From contig DASSNU010000010.1 of the NCBI GenBank assembly GCA_035701265.1, positions 62,001 through 126,000 on the forward strand: a stretch of 64,000 nucleotides of DNA. Direction: 5' to 3'. A program made the translations under genes and the position numbers. The stretch comes from DASSNU01 sp035701265 (lineage in GTDB: Bacteria; Gemmatimonadota; Gemmatimonadetes; Gemmatimonadales; Gemmatimonadaceae). The stretch's first letter is position 1. Every line of letters starts with the position of its first letter. Positions 16,943 through 24,778 of the stretch are shown here, one piece after another. The notes under the pieces are model-generated. The model was given only the letters and a program-made list of their open reading frames with translations. It ran no database searches and was not told the DNA's origin.

Positions 16943-16956
16943 GGACCTGGCGGTCC
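16943..16956. repeat. Second GGAC-N6-GTCC inverted repeat
   Basis: GGACCTGGCGGTCC has the same outer arms and spacing as the operator-like palindrome at 16821-16834, about 122 bp away and inside the same intergenic region, flanked likewise by TAT and CAA. A half-site GGACTAT stands at 16853-16859. It may be an auxiliary TetR site; G+C-rich palindromes of this length also arise by chance. Confidence 0.35.
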
Positions 16957-16985
16957 AAGACGAGTCCGAATGGATGTGCCGAGCT

Positions 16986-19745
16986 TCAGCGCGCGCCTCG
17001 GCGCCCACGGCCGCGCCGCGACGAGCGCTTGCCCCGGCCGTCGCGACCGCCGCGCGAGCCGTCGCCGCCGTCACCGCCACCGGCGCGCCGAGCACCTGGG
17101 GCACCGCGAGCGCTGCGAGTTCCGCGAGCACTGCGAGCACCGCGAGGACCGCGAGCGCGGCCATGCTTCCGCCCTCTCCTCGCGCGGTCGTCCGCCTCCC
17201 CCTCCGTGCGCTCCACTTCTTCGGGCGACCATGGGCGGTCGAGCAGCTCCTGCAATTCGTCCAACGTGGCGGCGCGGACCGCGCCGCGCTGCCCGCGCGT
17301 GACGACGAAGCGAAGCGGGCGATCGAGCGTGGGGAGCTCATCCTCCACGAGCGTGCGCGCCATCTTCTCCGGCAATCGCAGCCGCGCCACGCCTCCGGTG
17401 CCGTCCTCCACGTCGTAGCCGATCGGGATCTCCACGCCGCGCACTTCGGTGGTGGACGGGAGCGCCATCCACCGCGCGCGCTCCTCCGCGGGGACGAGCG
17501 CGTCCGCCTGGATGTCCAGCGCGGCGCTGCGGAACTCGTCCATGGAGTGCACGTCGGCGAGCCGGTCCTCGTACAGCGCGGTAAGCTCGGCCAGGCCGAG
17601 GCGGCGCGTGATGCCGCCGGAGCGCCGATACACCTCGCGCACCTGCTCGATGGCCGCGCGGTTGCTCTTCACCGCCGGGTGCCGCGCCTCCGCGCGGGCG
17701 AGCGCGTCGGCCAGCGCGTGCCGGATGCTCGGAAGCAGCTCGGGCGACCACTCCTCGATCGGCTGTTCGTCGCGCGAGAGCTCGAAGCCGAAGTAGTCCA
17801 CTCGCCGGCGCAGCACGAGGGGGTGGCGCTTGCGCTCGGGAGCGTAGACGACTTCCGGCGCGCCGTACGTCACGTACTTCCGCACCAGGTCGTACGGGAT
17901 CTGTGTCCCCTCGATGGCGGCGCGAGGAATGCCGAATCGGTCGGCGAAGTAGCGGAGCGTTCCCGCTACCGCGCCCCAGCTTCCGCACACGCTGCTCTTG
18001 CTCACGCGCGCTTCTTCCCCCGTGGCCGTCATCTCGTCGATCACGAGGTCGAATGGCATCACGCGCGCGACGAGATCGGCGAAGGCGCGGTAGGTGGCAT
18101 CCGTGGCGACGGGGAGCGTGGCGGGAAGCGGAAGCTCCAGCGAGCGGTACACGCTCGCCATGCCGAGGGCGGCGTCCTCGATGGCTTTCACCAACGCGCC
18201 GCGCCACTCCGCCCACTCTTCAATGCCGGCGTCGTCGAACACGTGACGCGGCAGCCCGTACACCTCGCCCACCGATCCACAGTCGGCGTACGCGTCCGCG
18301 TACAGGTTGTACGCGGTCAGGTGATCGCTCCCAGGAACGATGAGCCCCTCCAGGTTGCGATCCTCGCGCGTCATCCGGTGCAGCGACTCGATGGCGGCCA
18401 TCACCGCCACGTACGGCACGAGCGCATCGTCGGCATGGACGAGCAGCTCGGCCCACGGGCGATCCACCGGCATCGCCTCCACCGCGCGGCCGTAGACGGT
18501 GAGCCGCCCCTCGTGCACGATCCCGCGCGACTCCAGCCGCCGCAGTGCGTCGCGGTAGGCCACGCGGTCGAGCGGCACCGGAAGGTCGAGCTCGTCGGCG
18601 CGCACACCCAGTGCGGCGCAGGTGAGCGCCACGCGCTCGGAGTCGCCGGCAAGCTGGAACTCCGGCTCGGTGGGCTGCAGCCGGTCGAAGTCGATGTCGC
18701 GATCCGAGAGGATGAAGACGCGTCCTCCCTCCACGCGGCCGTGCACCCGCCCCGCCATCTGCAGGATCTCGTTGGCGCCGAGGTGGAGCCGGGTGAGCAC
18801 GTTCTTCCCGTTCTCGATGATGTTCGCGAAGCGCGTGTCGTCGATCACCACCGTGTCCAACCCCTGCACGTTGAGCGCGCTCTGCCCAGCGGCGGTCATT
18901 GCGAGCAGATACGGCTTGCGCACCGCGTTCTCCAGGAAGCGGCGGATCACGCGGATCGGCTCGCCGCCGTGATAGAACGCCGTCTCGATGCGCGGGTAGC
19001 GCCGCTCCACGATGGACGCCACTTCCTCAACCGATGCGCGGGTGGGGAGGAAGACACCGACGCCACGCTTCTCGCGCTGCACCTGTCCCAGGAAGCGCTC
19101 GTCCAGAAACTCCAGCGGCTTGCGACGGATCACGCGCACCTTGGCGCGCTTGGTTGGATCGAACGCGGTGGTCTCGAGCACCGCCGCCGAGTCGAGGTAG
19201 CGCGCGTAGAACGTGGGATCGACCGTGGCACTCAGCCAGATGAATCGGCAGCCGACGCGCTTGCCGAGCGCGAGGCACAGCTCCAGCTCGGCGGACGTCT
19301 GGTGAATCTCATCCACGATCAGGGTGTCGCGCTGGACGATGTCGCCATCCTGGAACCAGCGGCGCGCGATCCCTGTGGTGACGATCACCACGTTCCAGCT
19401 CGGCGTCTCCGGAGTCGCCTCGCGCTCGCGGTTCACCACGCCCACACGGAGGTCGGTGGTCTCCTGGATGGTTTCGGCGATCGGACGGATGGCGAGCGTC
19501 TTTCCCGTCCCCGTGCCGGCCACGATGCCGAAGCCCTGTTGGGCGACGGCCAGCGTGCGGATCTCCGCGCCGTGCTCGCGCTCGAGGAGCGTGTCGATGT
19601 GCAGCCCCATGGCGAGCTCGATCGTCTCGCACGCGGCGCGAGTGGGAGCGATGACGATGATGCGTCCGGTGGGCGGCTGCGCGGCGACGAAGGCGTCGCG
19701 ATCGGGCGGGAGATAGTGATCTCGAACCGTGCGCATCTCAGCCAT
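16986..19745 (-). CDS. DEAH-box ATP-dependent helicase with Arg/Gly-rich C-terminal tail
   Basis: 919 aa. Superfamily 2 motifs are clear: motif I GTGTGKT (about residue 77), motif II DEIH, motif III SAT, motif V-like SALNVQGLDTVVIDD, and motif VI QMAGRVHGRV, which departs from the usual QRxGRxGR. The order and the DEIH box place it near HrpA/HrpB-type RNA helicases, but the N-terminus (AQPPTGRIIVIAPTRAACET) and the region after residue 420 do not follow either closely. The last ~75 residues are RG/RGG-like with many Gly, Arg and Ala, suggesting RNA binding. The tail is coded by a degenerate GCG/CGC-rich tract that may be length-variable. Likely cytoplasmic RNA remodelling; the target is unknown. 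Confidence 0.88.
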   Translation of the reverse strand: MAEMRTVRDHYLPPDRDAFVAAQPPTGRIIVIAPTRAACETIELAMGLHIDTLLEREHGAEIRTLAVAQQGFGIVAGTGTGKTLAIRPIAETIQETTDLRVGVVNREREATPETPSWNVVIVTTGIARRWFQDGDIVQRDTLIVDEIHQTSAELELCLALGKRVGCRFIWLSATVDPTFYARYLDSAAVLETTAFDPTKRAKVRVIRRKPLEFLDERFLGQVQREKRGVGVFLPTRASVEEVASIVERRYPRIETAFYHGGEPIRVIRRFLENAVRKPYLLAMTAAGQSALNVQGLDTVVIDDTRFANIIENGKNVLTRLHLGANEILQMAGRVHGRVEGGRVFILSDRDIDFDRLQPTEPEFQLAGDSERVALTCAALGVRADELDLPVPLDRVAYRDALRRLESRGIVHEGRLTVYGRAVEAMPVDRPWAELLVHADDALVPYVAVMAAIESLHRMTREDRNLEGLIVPGSDHLTAYNLYADAYADCGSVGEVYGLPRHVFDDAGIEEWAEWRGALVKAIEDAALGMASVYRSLELPLPATLPVATDATYRAFADLVARVMPFDLVIDEMTATGEEARVSKSSVCGSWGAVAGTLRYFADRFGIPRAAIEGTQIPYDLVRKYVTYGAPEVVYAPERKRHPLVLRRRVDYFGFELSRDEQPIEEWSPELLPSIRHALADALARAEARHPAVKSNRAAIEQVREVYRRSGGITRRLGLAELTALYEDRLADVHSMDEFRSAALDIQADALVPAEERARWMALPSTTEVRGVEIPIGYDVEDGTGGVARLRLPEKMARTLVEDELPTLDRPLRFVVTRGQRGAVRAATLDELQELLDRPWSPEEVERTEGEADDRARRGRKHGRARGPRGARSARGTRSARGAPGARRAGGGDGGDGSRGGRDGRGKRSSRRGRGRRGAR

Positions 19746-19798
19746 GCGCGCGGTGCAAGGACGGCGCCTTCACGGAGTCGTGCTCGGTGCGGAGAATG

Positions 19799-20299
19799 CT
19801 AGCGGGCGAGCGGATCGTCGCCTGGGGGCCCGGAGCGCGCGGGCGCGGATGGGTGTCGGGTTGGCGGCGGCGTGTCAGGCTTTCGCTTGCGCGTCTCACC
19901 GGGCGGCTTGGTCGTACCTCGCTCCGGCGTGAAGTGCGGCACCACCGGCTTCGGGTTCATCCCGGGCAGCGTCGGGCGCGGATCGCGCGTGCGGTGCGTA
20001 TCCGGTTGCGCGTTCGCGGGGGGCATGATGCCGGGCTGCAGGCCAGGGAGTGCGGGACCCTTCGGCGTGCCGAACACCACCCGCGCGCCCGTCGGGCGGC
20101 GCCGGATGGCCGTGGAGCAGTCCGTAGGCGCGGGCTGGCGGTTGGCCGGCACGCTGTCGAGCCAGATGCGGCACATCCCTGGCGGGGGACGGTACGCATC
20201 CGGAATGGAGTCCGCTGCTGCCGTACTATCCTGCGCCATCGCCGGCGCTGCCGCGACCACGAGCGCCAGGAGACACATCCCGATGGCGGGTCGAATCAT
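19799..20299 (-). CDS. Secreted proline-rich protein of unknown function
   Basis: 166 aa starting at ATG 20299 with an excellent ribosome site (GGGAGG, 5 bases upstream). A signal peptide (about 1-23, MCLLALVVAAAPAMAQ) is followed by a short conserved-looking core, PPGMCRIWLDSVPANRQPAP-TDCSTAIRRRPTGARVVFG, with two Cys that could form a disulfide. The rest is Pro/Arg/Thr-rich and probably disordered. The GMCRIWLDxVPAxRQPAPTDC core is one I associate with small exported proteins of Gemmatimonadota; no function is known. Divergent from the CDF transporter gene. Confidence 0.8.
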   Translation of the reverse strand: MIRPAIGMCLLALVVAAAPAMAQDSTAAADSIPDAYRPPPGMCRIWLDSVPANRQPAPTDCSTAIRRRPTGARVVFGTPKGPALPGLQPGIMPPANAQPDTHRTRDPRPTLPGMNPKPVVPHFTPERGTTKPPGETRKRKPDTPPPTRHPSAPARSGPPGDDPLAR

Positions 20300-20437
20300 G
20301 CTACCTCCCACGAACGGCGTGATGCCGCCCTACCACCCCACGAAGGCATGCCCGGTGCCACCTCACGGCGCGCGAATGTCCTCGGTAACCTTGCATCGCC
20401 CAAGCATTTGTGCAACCGGTCGAAATGACGCCGCTGC

Positions 20438-20461
20438 CCCTGTCCAGGCACGGGGACAGGG
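20438..20461. repeat. Hairpin/inverted repeat in the divergent intergenic region
   Basis: CCCTGTCC and GGACAGGG form an 8-bp perfect inverted repeat with an 8-base centre, 60-80 bp upstream of the CDF transporter gene. Its position near the -35 region of that gene would suit an operator or a small structured element. No regulator is adjacent. Confidence 0.35.
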
Positions 20462-20482
20462 CATTCCACGATTGAGGATCGG

Positions 20483-20518
20483 CTGACAACGGCCACCGGG
20501 CACGCTACGTTCACGGCG
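20483..20518 (+). promoter_or_regulatory. Predicted leaderless promoter of the CDF transporter gene
   Basis: CTGACA (20483-20488), a 17-bp spacer and TACGTT (20506-20511) form a good sigma-70-type promoter. The -10 box ends 7 bases before ATG 20519 and there is no ribosome site, so the transcript should begin at the start codon. Confidence 0.65.
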
Positions 20519-21559
20519 ATGTCTACCCCGCAGCAGCCGGATCGGTTGCCCGAGCGCGACCCGAACGGCGGAGGCGCGCTCACCGGCAGGGCACCGGCGT
20601 CCCCCGATGCAGCGCGTGGCGCCCACCACGCGCCCGTGGCGCGCGGCATCCGCTCTACCATCGGCGGCCTGATCGCGAACACGCTGCTTGCCGCGATCAA
20701 GATGACCGCGGGCATCCTGGGGAATTCGTACGCCCTCATCGCCGACGCCGTCGAGTCCACCGCCGACGTCGCTTCCTCGCTCATCGTCTGGCGCGGACTG
20801 CACATTTCCGCCCGCGCCGCGGACGAGGACTATCCGTTCGGGTACGGCAAGGCGGAGCCGCTGGCGGCAGCCATCGTGGCGCTCATGCTCCTGCTCGCGG
20901 CGGTGGGAATCGTCGTCGAGGCCATCCGCGAGATTCTCACCCCGCATCACGCACCGGCTCCCTTCACGTTGGCCGTGCTCGTGCTGGTGGTGCTCGTCAA
21001 GGAGCTGCTCTTTCGCCGGGTCTTTCGCGTGGGCGAGTCGCTGGACAGCACGGCGGTGAAGGCCGACGCCTGGCATCACCGGAGCGACGCGATCACATCG
21101 CTCGCCGCGATGATCGGCATCACCGTGGCGCTCGTGGGCGGACCCGGGTGGGAATCGGCGGACGACTGGGCGGCGATCGCCGCCGCGCTCATCATCTTCT
21201 ACAACGGCACGCGCATCATGCGGCCGGCGCTGGCCGACCTCATGGATCGCGCACCCGATCCCGCGCTGCTCGAGCGCGTGGCGCGCGCGGCCCGCGCGGT
21301 GGACACGGTGCAGGCCATCGAGAAGCTCAAGGTGCGCAAGGTGGGGATGGGGTACTACGTGGACCTGCACGTGCAGACGGATCCGGCCATGTCGCTGCAC
21401 GACGCGCACATCGTGAGCGGCCGCGTGAAGAGCGCGATCCGGCGCGCGGTGCCGGCCGTGCATGGCGCGCTCATCCACATGGAGCCCTTCGAGCCCGCAG
21501 AGAACGCGCCGCCCGCCCTCCAGCACGACGATCGGATCAGCGGGCGCGGAGTGCGTTGA
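20519..21559 (+). CDS. Cation diffusion facilitator (CDF) family divalent metal transporter
   Basis: 346 aa. Six membrane segments are expected between residues 45 and 235; the first ~40 residues are a Pro/Ala-rich cytoplasmic extension. The intramembrane metal sites of CDF exporters are visible: TM2 SYALIADAVESTADV (Asp-x3-Glu/Asp pattern, where many zinc exporters have HxxxD) and TM5 DAWHHRSDAITSLAA (HxxxD). The C-terminal cytoplasmic ferredoxin-like dimerisation domain follows (RAVDTVQAIEKLKVRKVGMG-YYVDLHVQTDPAMSLHDAH). The DAVES variant in TM2 suggests specificity other than strict Zn, for example Fe or Mn. It overlaps the convergent P-type ATPase by 23 bp. The two face each other and may serve the same metal stress. 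Confidence 0.92.
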   Translation: MSTPQQPDRLPERDPNGGGALTGRAPASPDAARGAHHAPVARGIRSTIGGLIANTLLAAIKMTAGILGNSYALIADAVESTADVASSLIVWRGLHISARAADEDYPFGYGKAEPLAAAIVALMLLLAAVGIVVEAIREILTPHHAPAPFTLAVLVLVVLVKELLFRRVFRVGESLDSTAVKADAWHHRSDAITSLAAMIGITVALVGGPGWESADDWAAIAAALIIFYNGTRIMRPALADLMDRAPDPALLERVARAARAVDTVQAIEKLKVRKVGMGYYVDLHVQTDPAMSLHDAHIVSGRVKSAIRRAVPAVHGALIHMEPFEPAENAPPALQHDDRISGRGVR

Positions 21560-23348
21560 GAATCACCGCCGCGTCGAGCGCCTCCTGCATCACGGCGCCG
21601 GCGGGCGGATCGATGTGGCCGAGGCTGGCGATCACCATCAGCAGCCCGCTCACGCCCAGCCCCACCACGATGCTCTGCATCGCGACGCGGCGCATCCGAC
21701 GGCTGATCTCCACCGCATCGCCCACGCGTGACACGTCATCCACCAGGATGACGATGTCCGCCGCTTCGGCGGAGGCCGCCGTCCCGTGCGCACCCATAGC
21801 GACGCCCACGGTAGCGGTGGCCAGCGCGGGCGCGTCGTTGATCCCGTCTCCCACCATCACGACCGTGTCGTAGCGCCGCGCCAGCTCCTCCACCACGGCC
21901 ACCTTCTGCGGCGGCAGGAGATCGGCACGCACGGTGGCGATCCCCACCGCACGCGCGACGGACTCCGCGGCCACGCGGTGATCGCCGGTGACCATGGCGA
22001 TCTCGCGCACGCCGGCCGCCTTCAACCGCGTCACCAGCTCCGCCGCTTGCGGGCGTATCGCATCGGCAAAGACAATCTCTCCGGCCACGCGTCCGTCGAC
22101 CGCGACCTGCGCCACGGTGCCGGCCCGGTCGCCATCCGGCACGTCGATGCCGCGCGCGCGGAGATACCCCCCGGACCCGATCTCCACGCGATGGCCATCC
22201 ACGGTGCCCGCCACACCCTGCCCCGCCTGCTCGGCGAATTCCGACGGCGGCACCAGTGGTAGCGCGCGCGCTTGCGCGGCGCCGGCGATGGCCTGACCCA
22301 GATGGTGCGACGAGAGCTGCTCCACCGATGCGGCGAGACGCAGCAGCTCCGTCTCGCTCAGCCCATCGCGTGCATGCAGCTGCGCCACGGTGGGATGGCC
22401 GAGCGTGAGCGTGCCCGTCTTGTCGAACACCACCGCCAGCGCACGTCCCACCTGCTCGATGGCCGCACCGGTCTTGACGATGATCCCGCGGTCCGCCGCG
22501 CGGCTGATCCCCGCGATCACCGCCACGGGCGTGGCGAGAATGAGCGGACAGGGCGTGGCGACGACGAGCACGGCCAGCACCGCGCCCGGATCGCGCGTGA
22601 TGACGTACGCCACGCCGCACATGACGAGCGTGAACGGCGTGAACCAGATGGCGTACCGGTCCGCGATGCGCTGGATGGGCGGACGCTCGCGCCGCGCGCG
22701 GGCGACGAGCGCCATGATGATCTGGTACTGACTCTCCGCGCTCTCGCGCGTGGCGCGCACTTCGAGGACGCCGTCGAGATTCACGCTGCCGCTCGCGAGC
22801 AGAGTGCCCGGCTGCGCCCGCACGGGCGCGGGCTCTCCGGTGATCGCCGCCTGATCGATGGCCGACGTGCCGGACACCACCTCGGCGTCCACCGGTACCA
22901 GGTCGCCCGGGCGGATGACGAGCAGATCTCCCACGCGCACGTCCTCCACCGGGATCGCCTCGATGCTGCCATTCACCATCCGCCGCGCTTCCTTGGGGGC
23001 GTTGGCCAGCAGCGCCTCGAGCGAGTTGGACGCGCGCCGCATGGCGTAGCGCTCCAGCGCCTCGCCCCCGGACTGCATGAGCACGATCACCACGCCGGCG
23101 AAGTACTCTCCCAGGATCGCGGCCGTGACGATGGCGAGCATGGCGACCACGTCGGCGGCAAAGCGGCCGTGCAGCATGCCGCGCAGCGTCTGGACGACGA
23201 GCGGAGCGCCGCCAAGGAGGAGCGCGGCAAGAAGGATGAGACGGGAGACATCCGCCGCCCCGGCCAGCCGCGCCACCAGCCCGCCCGCGAGCCCCACGGC
23301 GGCGATGACCACCAGTGGCGAGCGCCGCACGATCGTCAGAGGTCGCAT
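21537..23348 (-). CDS. Heavy-metal-translocating P1B-type ATPase with a TPC metal motif
   Basis: 603 aa. Eight membrane segments, an actuator domain with AITGEPAPV, phosphorylation motif FDKTGTLTLG, N-domain SSHHLGQAI (the HP-type motif) and hinge MVGDGINDAPALATA are all present. The ion-binding TM6 motif reads VVATPCPLILATPVAV, i.e. TPC rather than the CPC of Cu/Cd pumps; TPC/SPC pumps are linked to Co, Ni, Fe or Mn. No N-terminal HMA domain or His-rich extension is present. ATG 23348 is the first start consistent with the membrane segments. Third gene of a same-strand row after selW-like and pfk (28-bp gap), and convergent with the CDF exporter. Confidence 0.93.
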   Translation of the reverse strand: MRPLTIVRRSPLVVIAAVGLAGGLVARLAGAADVSRLILLAALLLGGAPLVVQTLRGMLHGRFAADVVAMLAIVTAAILGEYFAGVVIVLMQSGGEALERYAMRRASNSLEALLANAPKEARRMVNGSIEAIPVEDVRVGDLLVIRPGDLVPVDAEVVSGTSAIDQAAITGEPAPVRAQPGTLLASGSVNLDGVLEVRATRESAESQYQIIMALVARARRERPPIQRIADRYAIWFTPFTLVMCGVAYVITRDPGAVLAVLVVATPCPLILATPVAVIAGISRAADRGIIVKTGAAIEQVGRALAVVFDKTGTLTLGHPTVAQLHARDGLSETELLRLAASVEQLSSHHLGQAIAGAAQARALPLVPPSEFAEQAGQGVAGTVDGHRVEIGSGGYLRARGIDVPDGDRAGTVAQVAVDGRVAGEIVFADAIRPQAAELVTRLKAAGVREIAMVTGDHRVAAESVARAVGIATVRADLLPPQKVAVVEELARRYDTVVMVGDGINDAPALATATVGVAMGAHGTAASAEAADIVILVDDVSRVGDAVEISRRMRRVAMQSIVVGLGVSGLLMVIASLGHIDPPAGAVMQEALDAAVILNALRAR

Positions 23349-23376
23349 GACGGGCTGAAGGGTGGATGGTGCGAAG

Positions 23377-24456
23377 CTAGTCGCCGAAGCAGATCCCGGT
23401 GGCGCGCGCGGTGAGCACGATGTCGTGATTGGGGTCCACGCGCTTGGGCTCGCGCAGCGCGTCCGCGATCGGAATGGTGACGATGTGAGGCGACTGCAGC
23501 GCCACCATCGTCCCCCACTGCTCGTTGGCGATCGCGCGCACCGCGGCGCCGCCGAAACGCGAGGCGAGCAGACGGTCGTACCCGGTCGGCTGTCCGCCGC
23601 GTTGCAGGTGTCCGAGCACCAGCGAGCGACACTCCTTGCCGGTGGCCTCCTGGATCTCGCGCGCGACCTTGTCCGCCACACCCCCCACGCGCGGCGCCTC
23701 GCCGGCCAGCGAGGCGCCCTTGATCGACGGCGTGCCCCCCGAGGGATGACATCCCTCGGCGACCACGACCACGGAGAAGCGGCGCCCCGCGCGGTCGCGC
23801 GCGTGGATCTTCTCGCACACGCTCTCGATGCGATAGGGAATCTCGGGGATGAGGATCACGTCGGCGGTGCCCGCCAGTCCGCTGTACAACGCGATGAAGC
23901 CGGCGTGACGCCCCATCACCTCCATCACGAGCACGCGGTCGTGGCTCTCTGCCGTGGTGTGCAGCTTGTCGATCGCGTCGATGGCGGTGCTCACCGCGGT
24001 GTCGAAGCCGAAGGTGGTGATCGTGCCGCTCACGTCGTTGTCGATCGTCTTCGGCACGCCCACGATCTTCATCCCCTTCTCGTACAGCCGTTGCGCGATG
24101 GAGAGCGAGCCGTCGCCGCCAATGGAGATCACGGCGTCGATCCCGAGCTCGCGCGCGCGGCGCATCAGCTCATCCGAGCGGTCGATCTCGGTGATGGTGC
24201 CATCGGCGTTCACCACCGGGTAGTGGAAGGGGTTCCCCCGATTGGTGGTGCGCAGAATGGTTCCGCCCAGGTGCGCGATGCCGCGAACGGATTCCTTCGT
24301 GAGCGGAATGACGTCGTCCTCACCGAGCAATCCGGCAAAGCCGCGCTTGATGCCGAGCACCTCCCAGCCCCGGTTGATCGCGCTCAGCGCGGCGGCTCGA
24401 ATGACGGCGTTCAGTCCGGGAGCGTCGCCGCCCCCGGTGGAAATGGCAATTCGCAT
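23377..24456 (-). CDS. pfkA: 6-phosphofructokinase, group III-like (mixed ATP/PPi signature)
   Basis: 359 aa glycolytic kinase converting fructose 6-phosphate to the 1,6-bisphosphate. Start STGGGDAPGLNAVIR; active site PKTIDND (about 135-141) with the catalytic Asp pair; substrate sites MEVMGRHAGFIALY and LGHLQRGGQPTGYDR. Two positions define the phosphoryl donor: IGGDGS has Gly (ATP type) where PPi enzymes have Asp, while PKTIDND has Lys (PPi type) where E. coli PfkA has Gly. This G/K combination is the one known from actinobacterial ATP-dependent group III enzymes. The gene begins 9 bp after the selenoprotein gene and is followed after 28 bp by the P-type ATPase. Confidence 0.95.
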   Translation of the reverse strand: MRIAISTGGGDAPGLNAVIRAAALSAINRGWEVLGIKRGFAGLLGEDDVIPLTKESVRGIAHLGGTILRTTNRGNPFHYPVVNADGTITEIDRSDELMRRARELGIDAVISIGGDGSLSIAQRLYEKGMKIVGVPKTIDNDVSGTITTFGFDTAVSTAIDAIDKLHTTAESHDRVLVMEVMGRHAGFIALYSGLAGTADVILIPEIPYRIESVCEKIHARDRAGRRFSVVVVAEGCHPSGGTPSIKGASLAGEAPRVGGVADKVAREIQEATGKECRSLVLGHLQRGGQPTGYDRLLASRFGGAAVRAIANEQWGTMVALQSPHIVTIPIADALREPKRVDPNHDIVLTARATGICFGD

Positions 24457-24465
24457 CAGCCTCGT

Positions 24466-24702
24466 TCAGCGAGTTCCCCGCGATTCAGCCAGAAGCCGCA
24501 GCACCTCGCCCGGTTGCGCATGTCGTCCGAGCTTGGACTTCTCGAACACGGGGACGCCATCGCGAGTGACCTCGAACCGACCGCCGCGCGATGGCATCAT
24601 CTCGATCTCGGCGTCGGGGTACGCGTCCCGGATCTCCGCCGCCAGCCTGGCGGCACGGGGCTCGTAGTTTCAAACGGTGCAGTATTCGATGGTGATGTGC
24701 AT
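24466..24702 (-). CDS. SelW/Rdx-family selenoprotein with in-frame UGA (CxxU redox motif)
   Basis: 78 codons from ATG 24702 to TGA 24466, with an internal TGA at codon 11 (24672-24670). Read as selenocysteine, the start is MHITIEYCTVU followed by NYEPRAARLAAEIRDAYPDA, EIEMMPSRGGRFEVTRDGVP and VFEKSKLGRHAQPGEVLRLL. That is the Rdx (SelW/SelT/SelH) thioredoxin-like fold in full: first strand, CxxU loop where cysteine homologues have CxxC, helix, strand E-x-x-P-S-x-G-G-x-F-E-V, strand, and the F-x-K-x-x-x-G-R segment. Conservation continues seamlessly past the UGA, so it is not a stop. A SECIS-like hairpin follows (next entry). Family members are small redox proteins thought to act on thiols. 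The gene is 9 bp upstream of pfkA. Sec machinery (selA, selB, selC, selD) must lie elsewhere. Confidence 0.85.
24637..24672 (-). promoter_or_regulatory. Bacterial SECIS-like hairpin after the selenocysteine UGA
   Basis: On the minus strand GCCGCC (24654-24649), loop AGGCT (24648-24644) and GGCGGC (24643-24638) form a perfect 6-bp stem, extendable by a U-G pair. The loop begins 21 bases after the UGA. A bacterial SECIS, recognised by SelB, is expected inside the reading frame with its apical loop about 16-37 bases downstream of UGA and a G among the first loop bases; both hold here. Confidence 0.7.
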
Positions 24703-24778
24703 GCGTCCGTTCCCATTCCGGTGAAGTCGTTCCGCACCGCCGGGGAGCGCAGAATTCACGCCGTCCCGGCACGCTGAT

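Noticed and set aside
16941..19802. 953-codon plus-strand frame opposite the helicase
   Set aside because: Composition is a His/Arg/Val-rich antisense shadow; the minus-strand frame carries all the helicase motifs.
24670..24672. UGA in the selW-like gene as a true stop (pseudogene) or sequencing error
   Set aside because: The UGA sits exactly at the Cys/Sec position, the following 67 codons retain the full family pattern, and a SECIS-like hairpin is correctly placed. A TGC-to-TGA error remains possible but would not create the hairpin.
24485..24772. Alternative frame over the selenoprotein region
   Set aside because: Shadow in another frame; the Rdx-family frame with UGA at codon 11 explains the conserved-looking sequence.
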